Source: Clostridiaceae bacterium
GTDB taxonomy: Bacteria; Bacillota; Clostridia; DSM-8532
Direction: 5' to 3'
Length of the DNA stretch: 7,290 bases
Assembly (NCBI GenBank): GCA_025361665.1
Contig: JANYKF010000040.1
Location: forward strand, 1-7,290
Shown here: positions 6,191 to 7,290 of the stretch, piece by piece
Numbering within the stretch: position 1 is the stretch's first letter
How the letters are laid out: every line of letters begins with the position of its first letter
The notes under the pieces: generated by a model
Database searches by the model: none
Seen by the model: only the letters and a program-made list of their open reading frames with translations
Told to the model about the DNA's origin: nothing
Position numbers and translations under genes: made by a program

Positions 6191-7290
6191 ATGAAAAAGG
6201 TCAGAATTCTCTACCTCGCACTCGCCTTGCTTCTGTTGTTTTCCTCTGTCAGCGGTTGTGGAGGGGCTAGTCCCGCGGCTGCACCTGTCGCATCCACTGC
6301 AGCACCCTCCGCAGCCGCATCGGAATCCGTCGCACCGGCCAGCACCGAGCCGGCAGCCACCACCGAAGCTCCCGCAACTGAATCTGCCGCACCGGCGGAA
6401 CAGCTGCCACGGCCCAAAGGATACGATGTCGTATCCGAACTAAAAGCTTATCCTGATGTGATGAAGTTGTCTGTTCTGGCTGACCTTTGGGGATCCGAAG
6501 TCAATCCCGAAGACAACACGGCAAAATACTTGCTTGATACATTCAAACTCGACACGAAAGGCCTTACGGTGGACATGACGGGCAAGTTCGGCGATGTCGC
6601 GCGTGCCAGGGTTGCAGCCAATGATCTGCCGGATGCGATTCTCACCTTCAACTATCCTTTGGCCACCGAACTGGCTGCCAGCGGGCAGTTTATGGATCTG
6701 AGCGACGTTTTGGCCAATTACGCGCCGGATACCATTGACAACATCGGCACGGAAGTACTGGACAAGTATCGCGACAAGGACGGCAAGCTGATCGTATTCC
6801 CGGGCAACACCATCCCGACCAATGATTTGAGCACATACCTTTATCCCCAGGATGGTCCGATGATCAACGCCACTTTCCTGGCAGCGGCCGGACTGAAGAC
6901 CCCTACGAATACGACGGAGCTTTATAACTATCTCAAGGCAATTTCAACTCAGAAATACAACGGCAAAAAAGTCATCCCCATGGGAAATTCAGGATTTGAT
7001 GTTGATTCGTACACAACGGATGGCTATCCTATCGGTTCTTCCCGCTTCACGCAGATGTTCGCACCCGGTACAGGATACCAGATGCTCGTGAAGAACGATG
7101 CCACGCAGATGATAGACCTTGTGTATGATCATGCGGCGTATCTTCAGTTCCTGCAGTTCTTCAACAAATTGTACCGGGAAAAGCTGCTGGATCAGGATGC
7201 CTTTACTTTGACCAAAGATCAATACAATGAGCGGGTGAAATCCGGCGTTTACGGTTTTGCATGGGGCGGCAGCGGTGATATCACTCCGGC
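6191..7290 (+). CDS. Extracellular solute-binding lipoprotein, LplA type (3' end outside window)
   Basis: This is the sugar-capturing component of the importer, anchored by lipid to the outer face of the membrane. It begins with a lipoprotein signal peptide: basic MKKVR, a hydrophobic core (ILYLALALLLLF, 6-17) and a lipobox VSGC with the lipidated Cys at residue 23 (codon 6257-6259). A low-complexity Ala/Pro/Ser/Thr/Glu linker runs to about residue 77. The folded domain then starts (MKLSVLADLWGSE) and shows family 1 binding-protein features: RVAANDLPDAILTFN, then FMDLSDVLANYAPDTIDNI, then KDGKLIVFPGN and LKTPTNTTELYNYLKAI (a K-x-P-x-T-x-x-E-L-like motif). The frame stays open for 366 codons to the window edge; relatives usually have about 500-560 residues, so roughly a third is missing. 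It sits after the permeases rather than before them. The ligand cannot be read from the sequence; the GH42 gene suggests a galactoside. Confidence 0.92.
   Translation, partial: MKKVRILYLALALLLLFSSVSGCGGASPAAAPVASTAAPSAAASESVAPASTEPAATTEAPATESAAPAEQLPRPKGYDVVSELKAYPDVMKLSVLADLWGSEVNPEDNTAKYLLDTFKLDTKGLTVDMTGKFGDVARARVAANDLPDAILTFNYPLATELAASGQFMDLSDVLANYAPDTIDNIGTEVLDKYRDKDGKLIVFPGNTIPTNDLSTYLYPQDGPMINATFLAAAGLKTPTNTTELYNYLKAISTQKYNGKKVIPMGNSGFDVDSYTTDGYPIGSSRFTQMFAPGTGYQMLVKNDATQMIDLVYDHAAYLQFLQFFNKLYREKLLDQDAFTLTKDQYNERVKSGVYGFAWGGSGDITP
6260..6421 (+). repeat. Low-complexity Ala/Pro/Ser/Thr/Glu linker coding segment
   Basis: Residues 24-77 of the binding protein consist mainly of Ala, Pro, Ser, Thr and Glu, with short recurring units such as SAAP, EPAAT and APA. 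The DNA is correspondingly rich in GCA, GCC, CCG and ACC codons, but it is not an exact tandem repeat. It probably acts as a flexible tether between the lipid anchor and the binding domain. Confidence 0.7.

Overview
The window holds part of one rightward operon for taking up and breaking down a sugar, probably a beta-galactoside or related oligosaccharide. Every supported gene is on the + strand. Gaps between genes are short (31, 67, 23, -1 and 114 bases), and I see no terminator between genes and no convincing internal promoter. The first gene enters from the left edge and the last runs off the right edge, so the operon promoter, any regulator and the operon end are outside the window.

Layout from left to right: (1) the C-terminal part of a FIST-domain-like protein, a family of presumed small-ligand sensors; (2) a complete GH42 beta-galactosidase-type glycoside hydrolase; (3) a member of the uroporphyrinogen decarboxylase (URO-D)/corrinoid methyltransferase superfamily that appears to lack the usual zinc ligands and is unlikely to make heme; (4 and 5) two CUT1 ABC permeases of the LplB/LplC type, joined by a stop/start overlap; (6) the first 366 codons of a lipoprotein solute-binding protein of the matching type. 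No ABC ATPase gene is seen. CUT1 systems of this kind often borrow a shared ATPase encoded elsewhere (MsmK/UgpC type).

Inferred division of labour: the lipoprotein captures an oligosaccharide outside the cell, the permease pair imports it, and the GH42 enzyme, which has no signal peptide, cleaves it in the cytoplasm. The URO-D-like and FIST-like proteins are the unexplained part. They may modify or sense the sugar or a derivative, but nothing in the sequence proves this.

The organism is a bacterium with moderate to slightly high GC, strong purine-rich ribosome binding sites (GGGAGG types), an Ala/Pro/Ser/Thr-rich linker after a lipobox, and LplB/LplC-type permeases. This fits Bacillota (Paenibacillaceae or Clostridia) best. 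Spirochaetota or Chloroflexota are possible, and the assignment is only tentative.
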